Origin: Sharpea porci
GTDB lineage: Bacteria; Bacillota_I; Bacilli_A; Erysipelotrichales; Coprobacillaceae
NCBI RefSeq assembly: GCF_009695655.1
Contig: NZ_VUNM01000026.1
Coordinates: forward strand, 1 to 40,475
Length of the DNA stretch: 40,475 nt
Direction: 5' to 3'
Position numbers and translations under genes: made by a program. Shown here in pieces: positions 1 through 8,915 of the stretch. Under the pieces are notes generated by a model. The model saw only the letters and a list, made by a program, of their open reading frames with translations, ran no database searches and was not told the DNA's origin. The stretch's first letter is position 1. Each line of letters opens with the position of its first letter.

Positions 1-218
1 ACTCCGAGCTGTGGGTCTACTTCCATAAGCAAGTGTACATGGTCTGGCATGATTTCCATTTCAATAATTTCGACATTAAGTTGGTCGCATGTTTCTTTAA
101 TCAGCTCCTTTAGACGAACATCAACACCGTCTATTAAAACGGAACGTCGATACTTAGGACACCATACCACATGGTATTTGCAGGAATAGACTACATTGCG
201 ATTAGATTTGTATTTCAT
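1..218 (-). CDS. tnpA: IS200/IS605-family transposase TnpA, N-terminal part (cut by window edge)
   Basis: About 72 N-terminal residues are visible, starting MKYKSNRNVVYSCKYHVVWC and reaching MPDHVHLLMEVDP. The opening 'YHVVWCPKYRR' and the metal-binding HVH (HUH) pair are hallmarks of the Y1 transposases of IS200/IS605 elements, which cut and rejoin single-stranded DNA at hairpins near the element ends. The catalytic tyrosine lies further downstream and is off the window, so activity cannot be judged. The ATG at 218-216 is the natural start; upstream lie the two hairpins expected at the left end of such elements. No TnpB/IscB partner is visible. Confidence 0.9.
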   Translation of the reverse strand, partial: MKYKSNRNVVYSCKYHVVWCPKYRRSVLIDGVDVRLKELIKETCDQLNVEIIEMEIMPDHVHLLMEVDPQLG

Positions 219-283
219 ATAGATATTATACCACTCTTACCTATCTAATACAAAAGGGTTTAGATAACTTTCAGCAAGATAAT

Positions 284-330
284 TGTCGCCTTATATCCCC
301 ATTGATAAAGCAAGGGGCTTTACGGCGACA
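284..330. repeat. Subterminal hairpin of the IS200-like element
   Basis: TGTCGCC (284-290) pairs with GGCGACA (324-330) and, inside it, CCCC (297-300) pairs with GGGG (314-317). It lies in the 5' region of tnpA, where IS200-type elements carry secondary structure for end recognition or for repression of translation of the transposase messenger. Confidence 0.6.
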
Positions 331-336
331 TTTGGT

Positions 337-376
337 AAATGATAGTAATGACCACACTCATTGCTATCATTTTTTA
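337..376 (+). terminator. Hairpin with T run at the left end of the IS element
   Basis: A 15-bp stem with one G/T mismatch is formed by 337-351 and 358-372 and is followed by Ts on the plus strand. It may be an IS end hairpin, or a terminator protecting the element from outside transcription, a known IS200 trait. I cannot choose between the two from one copy. Confidence 0.5.
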
Positions 377-441
377 TTGAAAGCAAGATTTGCTTGATTA
401 AAACAATCGTTCTTGTCGATCTTACTTTCCTTTGATACTAT

Positions 442-470
442 TTGAGAATTCAGGATAAATTGTGTATAAT
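442..470 (+). promoter_or_regulatory. Distal promoter of the GGDEF/EAL gene
   Basis: TTGAGA (442-447), 17-bp spacer, TATAAT (465-470). It would give a leader of about 195 nt before the start at 674. I looked for a c-di-GMP riboswitch in that leader and did not see its conserved core. Confidence 0.55.
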
Positions 471-565
471 TGCCTAAAACTATGATTAACTTCTATCTGA
501 TGGCGATATTGTTTAGGAATGTTCATTTTTTGCAGGATATAAGTCACATAAAAACATAGAAAGTA

Positions 566-594
566 TTCATATATATTCTAGTATGACATATAAT
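566..594 (+). promoter_or_regulatory. Proximal promoter of the GGDEF/EAL gene
   Basis: TTCATA (566-571), 17-bp spacer, TATAAT (589-594). The ribosome site AGGAGG is at 658-663, ten bases before the ATG. Apart from the two promoters the stretch 377-673 shows nothing else I can support. Confidence 0.5.
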
Positions 595-673
595 ATTCTT
601 TAGGATAAGACTTAGGGAACATGATTATCACATTAGAAAATGACCTTTTACTATATGAGGAGGGAAAATAAAC

Positions 674-3600
674 ATGAAGCTAAGTTTAAAGAAGGCTCTA
701 CAAGAACTTGAAATGATATATGGAAAGCAGGAAATCGTTGTGTCCATGAAAGAACCAGCTATAAGAATGGAATTCTATCGCTATGATCTTTCTCTTTGTA
801 TTACGGCAGCATTGATTCTTTGTATTATTTTCTTTATTGGGATGGTAGGAGCTTTTAGTCCTTTTGCATCAGGATTTGTCTTGCCAATCATTAATGCTAC
901 GTTTGTTTATTTGTTGGCATTTTTTATCAACTTGTTCTTTATATTGTTGTTAATTCATGAACTGAATTCTTATGACAAAACAAGAGTCAAACGAGCTGGT
1001 AGGGTGATGAAATGGTTCTTGGCTTGTAATATGATTATTGCGAACTTAACATTCTATACGACCCAGAGAAGTAGTAGTTTCTTTTTTGAATATATTTTAG
1101 TGACATTGATCATTAATTTGATTCCTTTAGCGACAATACCTGTTTTTATTCGTAATATCTTTATTAACTTAATAGCCATGATATGTGTTCTTGGGATCGC
1201 AAATTATCCCATTGCCTGGCAGGATATTCTCGATATTATCGCTATGCAAGGTATCTGTTTGTTTGTGAATTATGCAAGATTAGTAAGTATTGTAAGAGAA
1301 GAGCGTAACAGACAAGCAATGATCAAAGAAAAGGATCAGTTTTATCAAGATAGTCGTCACGACGAGCTTACACAACTCCTCAATCGTTATGCCTTACGTG
1401 AAGATTTTCCAACCTTTATTAATAAGCACTTATGTGTCGCATTAATCGATATTGATTACTTTAAAAGCTACAATGATCATTATGGTCATAGTAAAGGCGA
1501 TGAGGTTTTGACTGTATTTAGTCAGGATCTTAAAAAAGTATTCAATGAAGATCATGAAATTGGCTATCGCTATGGTGGCGATGAGTTCCTCATGATTGCT
1601 TTTAACGAAGAAACCAACATCTTTCGTACCAAGTTATACCAATTAAGTCAGACTTTAGCAGATCATAACGATCTTCATATGAGCTGCAGTATTGGCTATT
1701 ATGGTGACTTCGTTAGCCAGATAGAGACAATCACCACACTTATTAATAAAGCAGATCATTATCTTTATGAAGCAAAGCATAAAGGTGTTGGCCAGATTGT
1801 TGGCTCTATTCCTTTATCAGATAGAGAGCATAAAGAGAAAAATAGCCAAAATGAAGAAAAGACTCTTGATGCTTTGACAGGCCTTCCTACAATGCATACA
1901 TTCTTTAAGCTCATCAGTGAAAAGCGTAAAGAAGAGCGTAATGTAGGAAAAGATGGTGAACTTGCTGTTCTCTACTTTGATTTAATGAATTTTAAAACAC
2001 TAAATATACGTTATGGTATTAACGCAGGTGATCAGTATTTAGTGAAGATGGCGAATGATCTTAAAAAATGTTTCCCTCATGATATTATCTCGCACTTGGA
2101 AAGTGACCGTTTTGCGATCTTGACCAATACGATTCAATTAGATGAACGGGTAAGAAAAGCACATACTATTATCAAGACATTATTCCCAGATAATATTGAT
2201 TGCAGTATTGGCATTTGTGTCTGGGATGATTATACCTATTCTGCTGAAAAGGTGTGTAATTGTGCACGTATTGCGAATGATGAAAGTCGTGATAATGTGG
2301 GTCATTTTTATGCGTACTATTCCAAAGAGACAGGTGAAAAGCTAGAAATGTCAGCCTATGTTGTCTCACATTTATATGATGCAATTAAAAATGACTGGAT
2401 TGTTGTTTATTATCAGCCAATTGTGCGTACATTATCCAATAAAATATGTGGCATGGAGGCATTAGCACGCTGGCAGGATCCTGAGCGCGGCTTACTTCCA
2501 CCTATATCATTTATTCCAGCTTTGGAAGAGTCGCGTATGATATGGCATCTTGACCTCTATGTGATTAAAAAAGTCATTATGCAGATTGCCCAGCGTTATC
2601 GTTTGGGGATTGCGGAAATTCCTGTTTCAATTAATTTATCACGTCTTGACTTCCTCTATTGTGATATTTTCCGGGAGATTGAAGCACTAGTTATGGAATA
2701 TGATGTGCCACGTCGTATGCTTCATATAGAAATTACGGAAAGCATTATGACTTCCAAAGAAAATCATATTCTCCAAACGCTCCAGTCCTTCCAGGAAGCG
2801 GGTTATGAAATTTGGATGGATGACTTTGGTAGTGGCTATTCAACGCTTAATTTATTAAAAGACTATACATTTGATGTTTTAAAGCTTGATATGGTCTTCT
2901 TGCACCAAGATTCTTCCCGTTCTCGTGATATTATTGCTTCTATTATCAATATGGATAAGAATATTGGAATCAGAAGCTTAGCAGAAGGGGTAGAGACAGC
3001 AGAGCAGGTTGAATTCTTAAAGAAATGTGGCTGTGAAAAGATGCAGGGCTATTATTTTGGTCAACCAATGCCTTTTGAGGATTTAATGAAAGCATGTCAT
3101 GAAAAAGGTCTTAGTGTTGAAGGGGCAAAGCAGAAAGTTTGTTATGATCAGCTGTCACAAGTCAATTTCATGTCTGATATTCCATTGGTGGTTACGGAAT
3201 ATCGAGAGGGGAAAGTTCATATTCTATTTGTGAATGAACAGCTCAAAGCTATCATGCATAGAGATGGCTTTGTAGATAGTACTGAGATTGAAAACAGTAT
3301 TAATAATCAGAATAATGTTATTGGTCGGGAATTGATAAAAGCTGCGAAAATGACGAATATGTCAAGAAATACAGGAAAGATGATCATCCCATTCAATAAT
3401 AAAGAACGTTTACTCAGCTATCATTTACTTGGTCAATACGATGGGACTTCTTTAATTGTCGCCAATATCTATGCTTATGGTGATTGGAATGACGAGATGA
3501 ATCTCAAAACAGACATGCTTCTCAATTTAAGTTATTTCTACCGCTATATTTATAGTATTGACCCACAGACAATGATGATGACAAGTGTACTTTTCACTAA

Positions 3601-4810
3601 TAGCTCGATGGCCCAAAGTGATGCTGTCCCACTTCTCAACAAGCAGGGACAATATGCTAATACATTGCCAAAAATCTTTTCAGAAGATGAACAACGATAC
3701 CATACATTCATTAATCCAGCTTCTTTAATCAAACGCTTGAAGGATTCAAAAAATGGAGAAATCGTTGAAGCCTTCCGTACACAAGATTATTTAGGACATT
3801 TTGTCTGGATGACCCATCTCATTCTATTGATTCCTAATAGTCATGAAATGCGTATTCTCTATGTGATTCGGATAATGGATGATGTAAAGATGATTGGTAA
3901 TCAGGAGATGTTTGATGAAAGCAAGATGACGGATGCTCTTCAATCATTTAAGGTGGATGCAGACTATTTTAAAGATCTTATTCATCATTGTCCTATTCCC
4001 TTATTCTGGAAAGATAATCAACGTCGTTTTATTGGCGTAAGCAAGGCATTCTTAGAATTTTATGGTTTTAGTTCAGAAGAAGAACTCATTGGAAAAACAG
4101 ATGAGGATATGAAATGGCATCCCAATAATGAAAACTACAGAGTTATTGAAGAGAACGTGCTCAAAACAGGTAAATCCTATTACAATATGCCAGGTCAATG
4201 CATTGTGCATGGTGTCAGCCATGAAATTTATGCCTCAAAATGGCCAACATACCAAAAGGGTCAGATTTCTGGCTTAATGGGCTGCTTCCTCGATCAGGAT
4301 CTATTAGATGGAGAAAGTCTTAGAAATGATCCAGATAAACTTTTAGCAACTATGAGCACTTCGCATTTTATTGACGACTTAATTGCTTTTAAGAATGATT
4401 TTGAACTTAATCAAAAGAGTTTTGGCGTGATTTTTGTGAGAATACCTGAACTATTGAGAATTGGAAAGAATTTCGATCGTGAAATTATGCATGAAGTCAC
4501 ACGTGAATGTTATGAAGTAATTGCTCAAGTTGCGAATGTGCGAGCAGCAATTGCTTATTTAGATACTGGATGTTTTGCGATTACGACAAGCTATTTGTCA
4601 CCACAGAAACTTGTGACAATGGCAAATGGTATTCGTGAAGGCATCAATAATATACGTATAGTTCATGGTGTACCTTGCTCACTTTATGCCAAAGTGAAAG
4701 TCTTTTATACACCAGAAGTCATTAAGTTACTTAAGAAGTTAACACAACAAGTATTTGAAGACGAAATGACTTCTGAAATTCTTGATGACAAGCTATTAAG
4801 TCATATCTAA
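674..4810 (+). CDS. Membrane-bound multidomain GGDEF/EAL/PAS cyclic-di-GMP protein
   Basis: This 1378-residue protein should make and/or break cyclic di-GMP at the membrane. Residues about 33-215 hold several hydrophobic helices. A first GGDEF domain follows with an intact GGDEF signature at 301-305 and no RxxD inhibitory site just before it, so cyclase activity is plausible. A second GGDEF-like domain is degenerate (ESDRF at 476-480). The EAL domain (EAL at 595-597) keeps SINLS, EITES, DDFGSGYS, LKLD, AEGVET and QGYYFGQP, so it should be an active phosphodiesterase. A PAS-like sensor lies at about 1100-1210, and the last 130 residues look like a third, decayed GGDEF fold (LDTGCFAITT near 1296). 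It is monocistronic, with its own promoters and terminator. Domain borders are approximate. Confidence 0.9.
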   Translation: MKLSLKKALQELEMIYGKQEIVVSMKEPAIRMEFYRYDLSLCITAALILCIIFFIGMVGAFSPFASGFVLPIINATFVYLLAFFINLFFILLLIHELNSYDKTRVKRAGRVMKWFLACNMIIANLTFYTTQRSSSFFFEYILVTLIINLIPLATIPVFIRNIFINLIAMICVLGIANYPIAWQDILDIIAMQGICLFVNYARLVSIVREERNRQAMIKEKDQFYQDSRHDELTQLLNRYALREDFPTFINKHLCVALIDIDYFKSYNDHYGHSKGDEVLTVFSQDLKKVFNEDHEIGYRYGGDEFLMIAFNEETNIFRTKLYQLSQTLADHNDLHMSCSIGYYGDFVSQIETITTLINKADHYLYEAKHKGVGQIVGSIPLSDREHKEKNSQNEEKTLDALTGLPTMHTFFKLISEKRKEERNVGKDGELAVLYFDLMNFKTLNIRYGINAGDQYLVKMANDLKKCFPHDIISHLESDRFAILTNTIQLDERVRKAHTIIKTLFPDNIDCSIGICVWDDYTYSAEKVCNCARIANDESRDNVGHFYAYYSKETGEKLEMSAYVVSHLYDAIKNDWIVVYYQPIVRTLSNKICGMEALARWQDPERGLLPPISFIPALEESRMIWHLDLYVIKKVIMQIAQRYRLGIAEIPVSINLSRLDFLYCDIFREIEALVMEYDVPRRMLHIEITESIMTSKENHILQTLQSFQEAGYEIWMDDFGSGYSTLNLLKDYTFDVLKLDMVFLHQDSSRSRDIIASIINMDKNIGIRSLAEGVETAEQVEFLKKCGCEKMQGYYFGQPMPFEDLMKACHEKGLSVEGAKQKVCYDQLSQVNFMSDIPLVVTEYREGKVHILFVNEQLKAIMHRDGFVDSTEIENSINNQNNVIGRELIKAAKMTNMSRNTGKMIIPFNNKERLLSYHLLGQYDGTSLIVANIYAYGDWNDEMNLKTDMLLNLSYFYRYIYSIDPQTMMMTSVLFTNSSMAQSDAVPLLNKQGQYANTLPKIFSEDEQRYHTFINPASLIKRLKDSKNGEIVEAFRTQDYLGHFVWMTHLILLIPNSHEMRILYVIRIMDDVKMIGNQEMFDESKMTDALQSFKVDADYFKDLIHHCPIPLFWKDNQRRFIGVSKAFLEFYGFSSEEELIGKTDEDMKWHPNNENYRVIEENVLKTGKSYYNMPGQCIVHGVSHEIYASKWPTYQKGQISGLMGCFLDQDLLDGESLRNDPDKLLATMSTSHFIDDLIAFKNDFELNQKSFGVIFVRIPELLRIGKNFDREIMHEVTRECYEVIAQVANVRAAIAYLDTGCFAITTSYLSPQKLVTMANGIREGINNIRIVHGVPCSLYAKVKVFYTPEVIKLLKKLTQQVFEDEMTSEILDDKLLSHI

Positions 4811-4885
4811 GCTAATAGACCATCTCTTGGTTAACTTATTTCAATATGGTCATAAGGTAAATTCCTAGGATGTTGTAACGATGAC

Positions 4886-4911
4886 AGAGGCAGTCTAACT
4901 GCCTCTTTTTT
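4886..4911 (+). terminator. Intrinsic terminator of the GGDEF/EAL gene
   Basis: AGAGGCAG (4886-4893), 5-nt loop, CTGCCTCT (4899-4906), then Ts. Confidence 0.9.
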
Positions 4912-4949
4912 GTAAACAAAAGGGTACTATATCATTAAATATAGTACCC
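4912..4949 (-). terminator. Intrinsic terminator of the siderophore operon
   Basis: A perfect 11-bp stem is formed by 4922-4932 and 4939-4949 and is followed, on the minus strand, by a T-rich tract. It lies directly after the ATPase pseudogene. Confidence 0.85.
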
Positions 4950-4955
4950 GTTCTA

Positions 4956-5708
4956 TTAATAAATCGCATATTTCCCACGTGGTGTCAGCATGATGTCAAT
5001 GGGTGTTTCATAGATTTCAGTTAGCAGTTGACCATTCATGATTTCATCAATGTCACCATAAGCAACAATCTTGCCATCTTTCATACAACATATATAATCA
5101 GAATATTGGGCTGAGAAATTGATATCATGCATTACCGCAATAATCGTCTTAACAAACTGGTCACAGACCTTACGTAAAAGTTTCATCATATCGACTGACC
5201 TTGCGACATCAAGATTATTCAGTGGTTCATCAAGAAGAATATAATCCGTATCCTGAGTAAGAACCATGGCGACATAAGCACGTTGACGCTGGCCACCCGA
5301 AAGCTCTTCAAGATAGCGATTTTCTAATTCCTTTAAGGCAAAGAAATCGATATAGCGTGAAATAATTTTTTCATCTTCTGCACTGAGACGCCCTTTACTA
5401 TAAGGATAACGGCCAAAAGAGACAAGCTGACGGACAGTGAGCTTTGTCACAAAATGATTTTCCTATCTTAATATCGTCATGATTTTCGCAAGATCCTCAC
5501 TATGACTTTTGACGACATCCATGCCTGCAATCTCAATCTCACCCTCATCCATCCCAAGCAATCTGCCAATCATATGTAAGGTTGTACTCTTGCCTGCACC
5601 ATTGGGGCCAATAATGCTTGTCAGCCCACCTTTTGGAAACGTTAAGGAAAGGGGTCCAATCTTTGTTTTTGTCGCATAGGTTTTTGAGACATTTCTTAAT
5701 TCAATCAT
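4956..5708 (-). pseudogene. Siderophore ABC transporter ATPase (FecE/YclP type), interrupted by an in-frame TAG
   Basis: The full reading frame would encode a 250-residue iron-complex transporter ATPase: Walker A GPNGAGKST in the N-terminal part, then LSGGQRQR signature, Walker B YILLDEP and the switch histidine (AVMHD). After residue 81 (IMTILR) a TAG codon at 5465-5463 interrupts the frame; reading through gives ENHF and then the continuation VTKLTVRQL without a frame change. A single base change (CAG to TAG is the simplest) explains it. A GTG at 5450 could restart translation, but that product would lack Walker A. It is the last gene of the operon, two bases from the preceding permease. 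Confidence 0.85.
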
Positions 5709-5709
5709 A

Positions 5710-6717
5710 CTATTCTCCTCGATGTTTTCTTAGCATCATGATGATAAAGACAATACCACCAACAAGTTCAATAATAATAGAAACCACACCCTGAGCATTA
5801 AAGATGTGATACATAAAGAAGTAACTCGCTGTGATGACTAGATAGGCGAATAGAATCGCAAAGGGATAGGTATATTGATGATCCGATGTCCCAACAATTT
5901 CATATGTGAAAGTCACAACGAGAAAGCCATAGAAAGTAAGTAATCCAAGCATGGCTGTCGAAACAGCCATTAAGAGGGAAATAATGGAAAGCAGTAAGAG
6001 AGAGTAGAAGCGATGGTTGATCCCAAGGACACTGCTGATATCTTTGCCTAATGTGATGATGTTGAGTTTTTTGGAAAGTCTTAAGAGAATGATGACGGAT
6101 AAGAAGATGATGGGAATGGCAATAAGGAAATATTCTGATTTCGAATTATTAACAGAACCAAACATTTTTGCCTGCAGGACATCAAATTCACTAGGGGAAA
6201 GTAGCTTGTTGAAAAATGAAGAAATGGCGCGTAATCCAGTGCCAAGAATAATGCCAATCAATAGAACATATTGCATATCTTTCTGGCTGTCTTTAAGAAG
6301 TGTGCCATAGATTGACAAAGATAAAGCCATCATCAAAATAATCTCCAAAATAAAAGTGACAAGATTATGAGAAGAACTAAAGGTATCAACACCTAATATC
6401 ATAACCATTAGAGTCTGAATTAATCCATAAAGGGCATCAAAGCCAAGTAAGGAAGGGGTGATGATGCGATTGTTGGTGAGTGACTGGAAGGTGAGTGTTG
6501 CGGTTGTATTCGCAAATGCCGCTAACAACATGGCAATAATTGCCACGCCCCGTCTTAAAACAATCGGCATGAAAGCAGGGGATGAGGGGGAAACAGGATT
6601 TTTATAGAGAATGAGGCCAAGTGTAAAGAGTATAGATAATATACTCATAATAATCATCGACATATGATAGTGGCGTAATGACTGTCTTGTTGGAAATGCT
6701 TGTGTACTACGCTCCAT
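5710..6717 (-). CDS. FecCD-family siderophore ABC transporter permease (second permease)
   Basis: This is an integral membrane protein of about 335 residues with many hydrophobic helices and FecCD-family features: LTFQSLTNNRIITPSLLGFD near the N-terminus and GLLTFYGFLVVTFTYEI late in the chain. It resembles the YclO/FatC type used for catecholate siderophores such as petrobactin. The ATG at 6717 is preferred over the GTG at 6726 because AAGGAAG lies ten bases before it. Its start overlaps the end of the first permease by 11 bases, so translation is coupled. The frame is intact, but its partners (first permease start, ATPase, binding protein) are all broken, so a working transporter is unlikely. 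Confidence 0.85.
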   Translation of the reverse strand: MERSTQAFPTRQSLRHYHMSMIIMSILSILFTLGLILYKNPVSPSSPAFMPIVLRRGVAIIAMLLAAFANTTATLTFQSLTNNRIITPSLLGFDALYGLIQTLMVMILGVDTFSSSHNLVTFILEIILMMALSLSIYGTLLKDSQKDMQYVLLIGIILGTGLRAISSFFNKLLSPSEFDVLQAKMFGSVNNSKSEYFLIAIPIIFLSVIILLRLSKKLNIITLGKDISSVLGINHRFYSLLLLSIISLLMAVSTAMLGLLTFYGFLVVTFTYEIVGTSDHQYTYPFAILFAYLVITASYFFMYHIFNAQGVVSIIIELVGGIVFIIMMLRKHRGE

Positions 6718-7665
6718 GAGTTCCACGCTTCCTTTCTCTTAAAAGAATCATCATAAAAACAATGCAACCCACTGTACCAAGAATAAGCGATACAGGGACT
6801 TCAAAAGGGGCAATGAGTATGCGTGAGAGAATATCACATAGGGTTATCGTTGCCATGCCCGCTAAAGCAACATAGGGTAGATTCTCTTTTAAGTGATCAC
6901 CACGAATAAGAGAAATCAAGTTAGGAACAATCAAATCTAGAAAAGGTAAATTGCCAATAACAGCAGCCACAATACCAACTGTTAGAGAAATGAAAGCTGT
7001 ACCTATAAGCACTACACGATTGTAGTTCACCCCTAATGTCTTTGCGATATCCTTACCAAGTGAGGCAACGGCGAGCTTATTGGCATAGAGGTAAATAAGA
7101 AATGTCATGATGATAATCAAGAATAAATATTCATAACGACCTTTCTGGATACCTGAAAAACTCCCTACAAACCAGTTCGAAACAATCTGGGAAGCCTGAA
7201 ACTCTAACGCAAGGAAATTTACGAAGGCCGATATCACAGCACTCATCATCATCCCAATAATAGGCACAAGCATACTTGACTTCAGCCTAATTCTTGAAAG
7301 CAGGACAAAGAATATCATTGTCCCAACAAAGGAAAATACAATACAGGCAATAATCTTCATAGTGATTGTTGGGGCAGGGAAAATCACAGAAACAAGCAAT
7401 AAGCCTAGTGATGCCCATTCGATTGTTCCGGTTGTTGTTGGCTCAACCATCTTATTTTGGGTCAATGTCTGCATGACTAGCCCACTGATGGACATCGCCG
7501 CACCAGTAAGAAGGAGGGCAATCGTCCGGGGAATTCTTGTCAGGAAAAGCATCTTCATGCCACCATCATCTTTATAGATGTCATAGACACCAACGTGAAG
7601 GGAAATCATCGCCAATAATAAAACGATTACTACAAGTATGCAAAGCTGGTATTTTTTTTACGCAT
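6707..7665 (-). pseudogene. FecCD-family siderophore permease (first permease), frameshifted at an A8 tract near its start
   Basis: From 7615 down the frame encodes a FecCD permease like YclN/FatD (LTRIPRTIALLLTGAAMSISG, then QTLTQNKMVEPTTTG). The expected start is the ATG at 7665, six bases after AAGGAA, but the eight As at 7659-7652 put it out of frame, giving a short dead end. With nine As it would read MRKKKYQLCILVVIVLLLAM, a normal first membrane helix joined to the rest. The homopolymer may be a true deletion, a slippage or phase-variation site, or a sequencing error. Starting at the TTG at 7615 would lose the first helix. Confidence 0.75.
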
Positions 7666-7687
7666 AGAAAGTTCCTTTCCAGCCTAC

Positions 7688-8668
7688 TTACTTCTTAGTA
7701 AAGAGAGTATCAAGCTTGTTCATGATTTTGATATAGGTTTGTATGCTTTCATTTGTATAAGTGTCATTTGGGGCATAGACAATGGCATTGTTTTTGACAG
7801 CTTTGACATTCTGCAGGGCAGAGGCCTTGGCAATGATATCTGAAGCTTGATCACTGTCAGTGGAAATAGCCGCATCACGATCTAATACAACAATATAGTC
7901 AGGGTTACTTTTGGCAATGGCTTCAACTGAGACATCATCACCTTTATCGGTTGATGTTGACTGATCGACAGTTAAAGCGCTCTTCCAGTTAAAGATGTCA
8001 TAAAGTGGACCCTATACGCGTCCATAATGTGGGGCAACATAAGTGATCTCCCCACCAGTTGTCGTTAATGACATCACACTCTTTGATGGATCATAATGGC
8101 TTTTCGCTTTTTTGATAGGCGCGTCAAACTGACTATTTAGTTTTTTGGCTTCTTTTTCTTTATCAAAGATTGTCCCAAGAATTGTTGTATTGTTTTTAAG
8201 GCCATTGACTAATGCCTTGTCTGGTTCTTTCGCACTTTCATCAACAGTCACGTCAAGTGAAATCACTGCAGCTTGAGGGACAAGTTTTTTGATCTGATCA
8301 TAATAACTTGCGAATCTCTGGCCTACAATAACTAAATCAGGATTAACCTGGGCAATGGCTTCTAAATTAGGCTCACGATGATTACCAATATCTATAACCT
8401 TCTCATTTTTTGTATACGATAGGGATTTGGGCATAAGTGGTTTAGGTGCTGCGGCTAGTTCAATCTTCCACTCGTCACGCGTCTCAAAAGTACGATTATC
8501 GAGCGCTACGACACGATTTGGCTTAAAAGGCACTTTGACCTTTCCTTTGGCATCGGTGATTTCAACGGTCTTTTGCACATTCGTATCAGCTTTGGTTGTT
8601 GTAGCACAACCTGAAAGCAGTGCTAAAACTGTCAAAGTAGTGAATGTTTTCATCAATGTCTTGTTCAT
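7688..8668 (-). pseudogene. Siderophore-binding lipoprotein (YclQ/CeuE/FatB type), interrupted by an in-frame TAG
   Basis: The N-terminus has a lipoprotein signal (TLTVLALLSGC), followed by a periplasmic-binding fold of the iron-siderophore class (PNRVVALDNRTFETRDEW, NPDLVIVGQRF). After residue 218 (APHYGRV) a TAG at 8014-8012 stops the frame. Reading through gives GPLYDIFNWKSALTVDQS and continues in the same frame, with no other stop, to a TAA at 7690-7688: 326 positions in all, the normal length for this family. This is therefore a nonsense mutation, not a shift. It is first in the operon, behind a strong promoter with DtxR-type operators. Confidence 0.85.
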
Positions 8669-8687
8669 ATTGTTCCTTCTCTTTCTT

Positions 8688-8705
8688 GGTTAGAAATACC
8701 TAACC
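8688..8705. promoter_or_regulatory. DtxR-type operator, siderophore operon proximal
   Basis: GGTTAG, 6-bp spacer, CTAACC. It lies between the promoter and the start of the binding-protein gene, where bound repressor would block transcription. The half sites match the GTTAG/CTAAC pair at 8755-8772. Confidence 0.6.
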
Positions 8706-8719
8706 GATTGATAAACAAG

Positions 8720-8748
8720 ACTATACAAGAAGACTTCAAGACTGTCAA
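8720..8748 (-). promoter_or_regulatory. Promoter of the siderophore operon
   Basis: On the minus strand: TTGACA (8748-8743), 17-bp spacer, TATAGT (8725-8720). It is near consensus and intact although the genes behind it are broken. Confidence 0.8.
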
Positions 8749-8754
8749 TAAGAT

Positions 8755-8772
8755 AGTTAGGAAGCCCTAACT
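8755..8772. promoter_or_regulatory. DtxR/IdeR-like box
   Basis: Perfect 7-bp inverted repeat AGTTAGG-AAGC-CCTAACT. The TTAGG...CCTAA core agrees with the known DtxR/IdeR consensus. It lies just upstream of the siderophore promoter, between it and the divergent repressor gene. Confidence 0.7.
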
Positions 8773-8853
8773 TATATGAAAATTAGAATATAAATATATC
8801 TTTTGTATATGTTATGTAATCGATGTGATTACATATAATCAAGGATATTACAT

Positions 8854-8887
8854 GTTAGTTGACGTTAACTAACCAAATGGTTATAAT
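8854..8887 (+). promoter_or_regulatory. Promoter and operator of the repressor-feoAB operon
   Basis: TTGACG (8859-8864), 17-bp spacer, TATAAT (8882-8887). The -35 box lies inside a near-perfect 20-bp palindrome (8854-8873, GTTAGTT...AACTAAC), built from the same half sites as the two other boxes but spaced further apart. Autorepression by the encoded regulator is the simplest reading. Confidence 0.75.
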
Positions 8888-8915
8888 GTGACTATGTTTT
8901 GAAAGGGGAATGTGT

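Noticed and set aside
482-560. Short reading frame (about 25 codons) in the leader before the GGDEF gene
   Set aside because: No ribosome site, no protein-like pattern, and it lies within a likely untranslated leader.
477-673. Possible c-di-GMP riboswitch before the GGDEF/EAL gene
   Set aside because: The conserved core sequences of the known c-di-GMP riboswitch classes are not visible and there is no expression-platform hairpin.
6017-6310. Plus-strand open frame inside the siderophore permease
   Set aside because: Mirror of the minus-strand membrane-protein codons; no ribosome site and no sensible composition.
4956-8668. General recoding of TAG as a sense codon
   Set aside because: TAG is used as the normal final stop of several neighbouring intact genes such as nadE and the sirtuin, so pseudogene formation is simpler.
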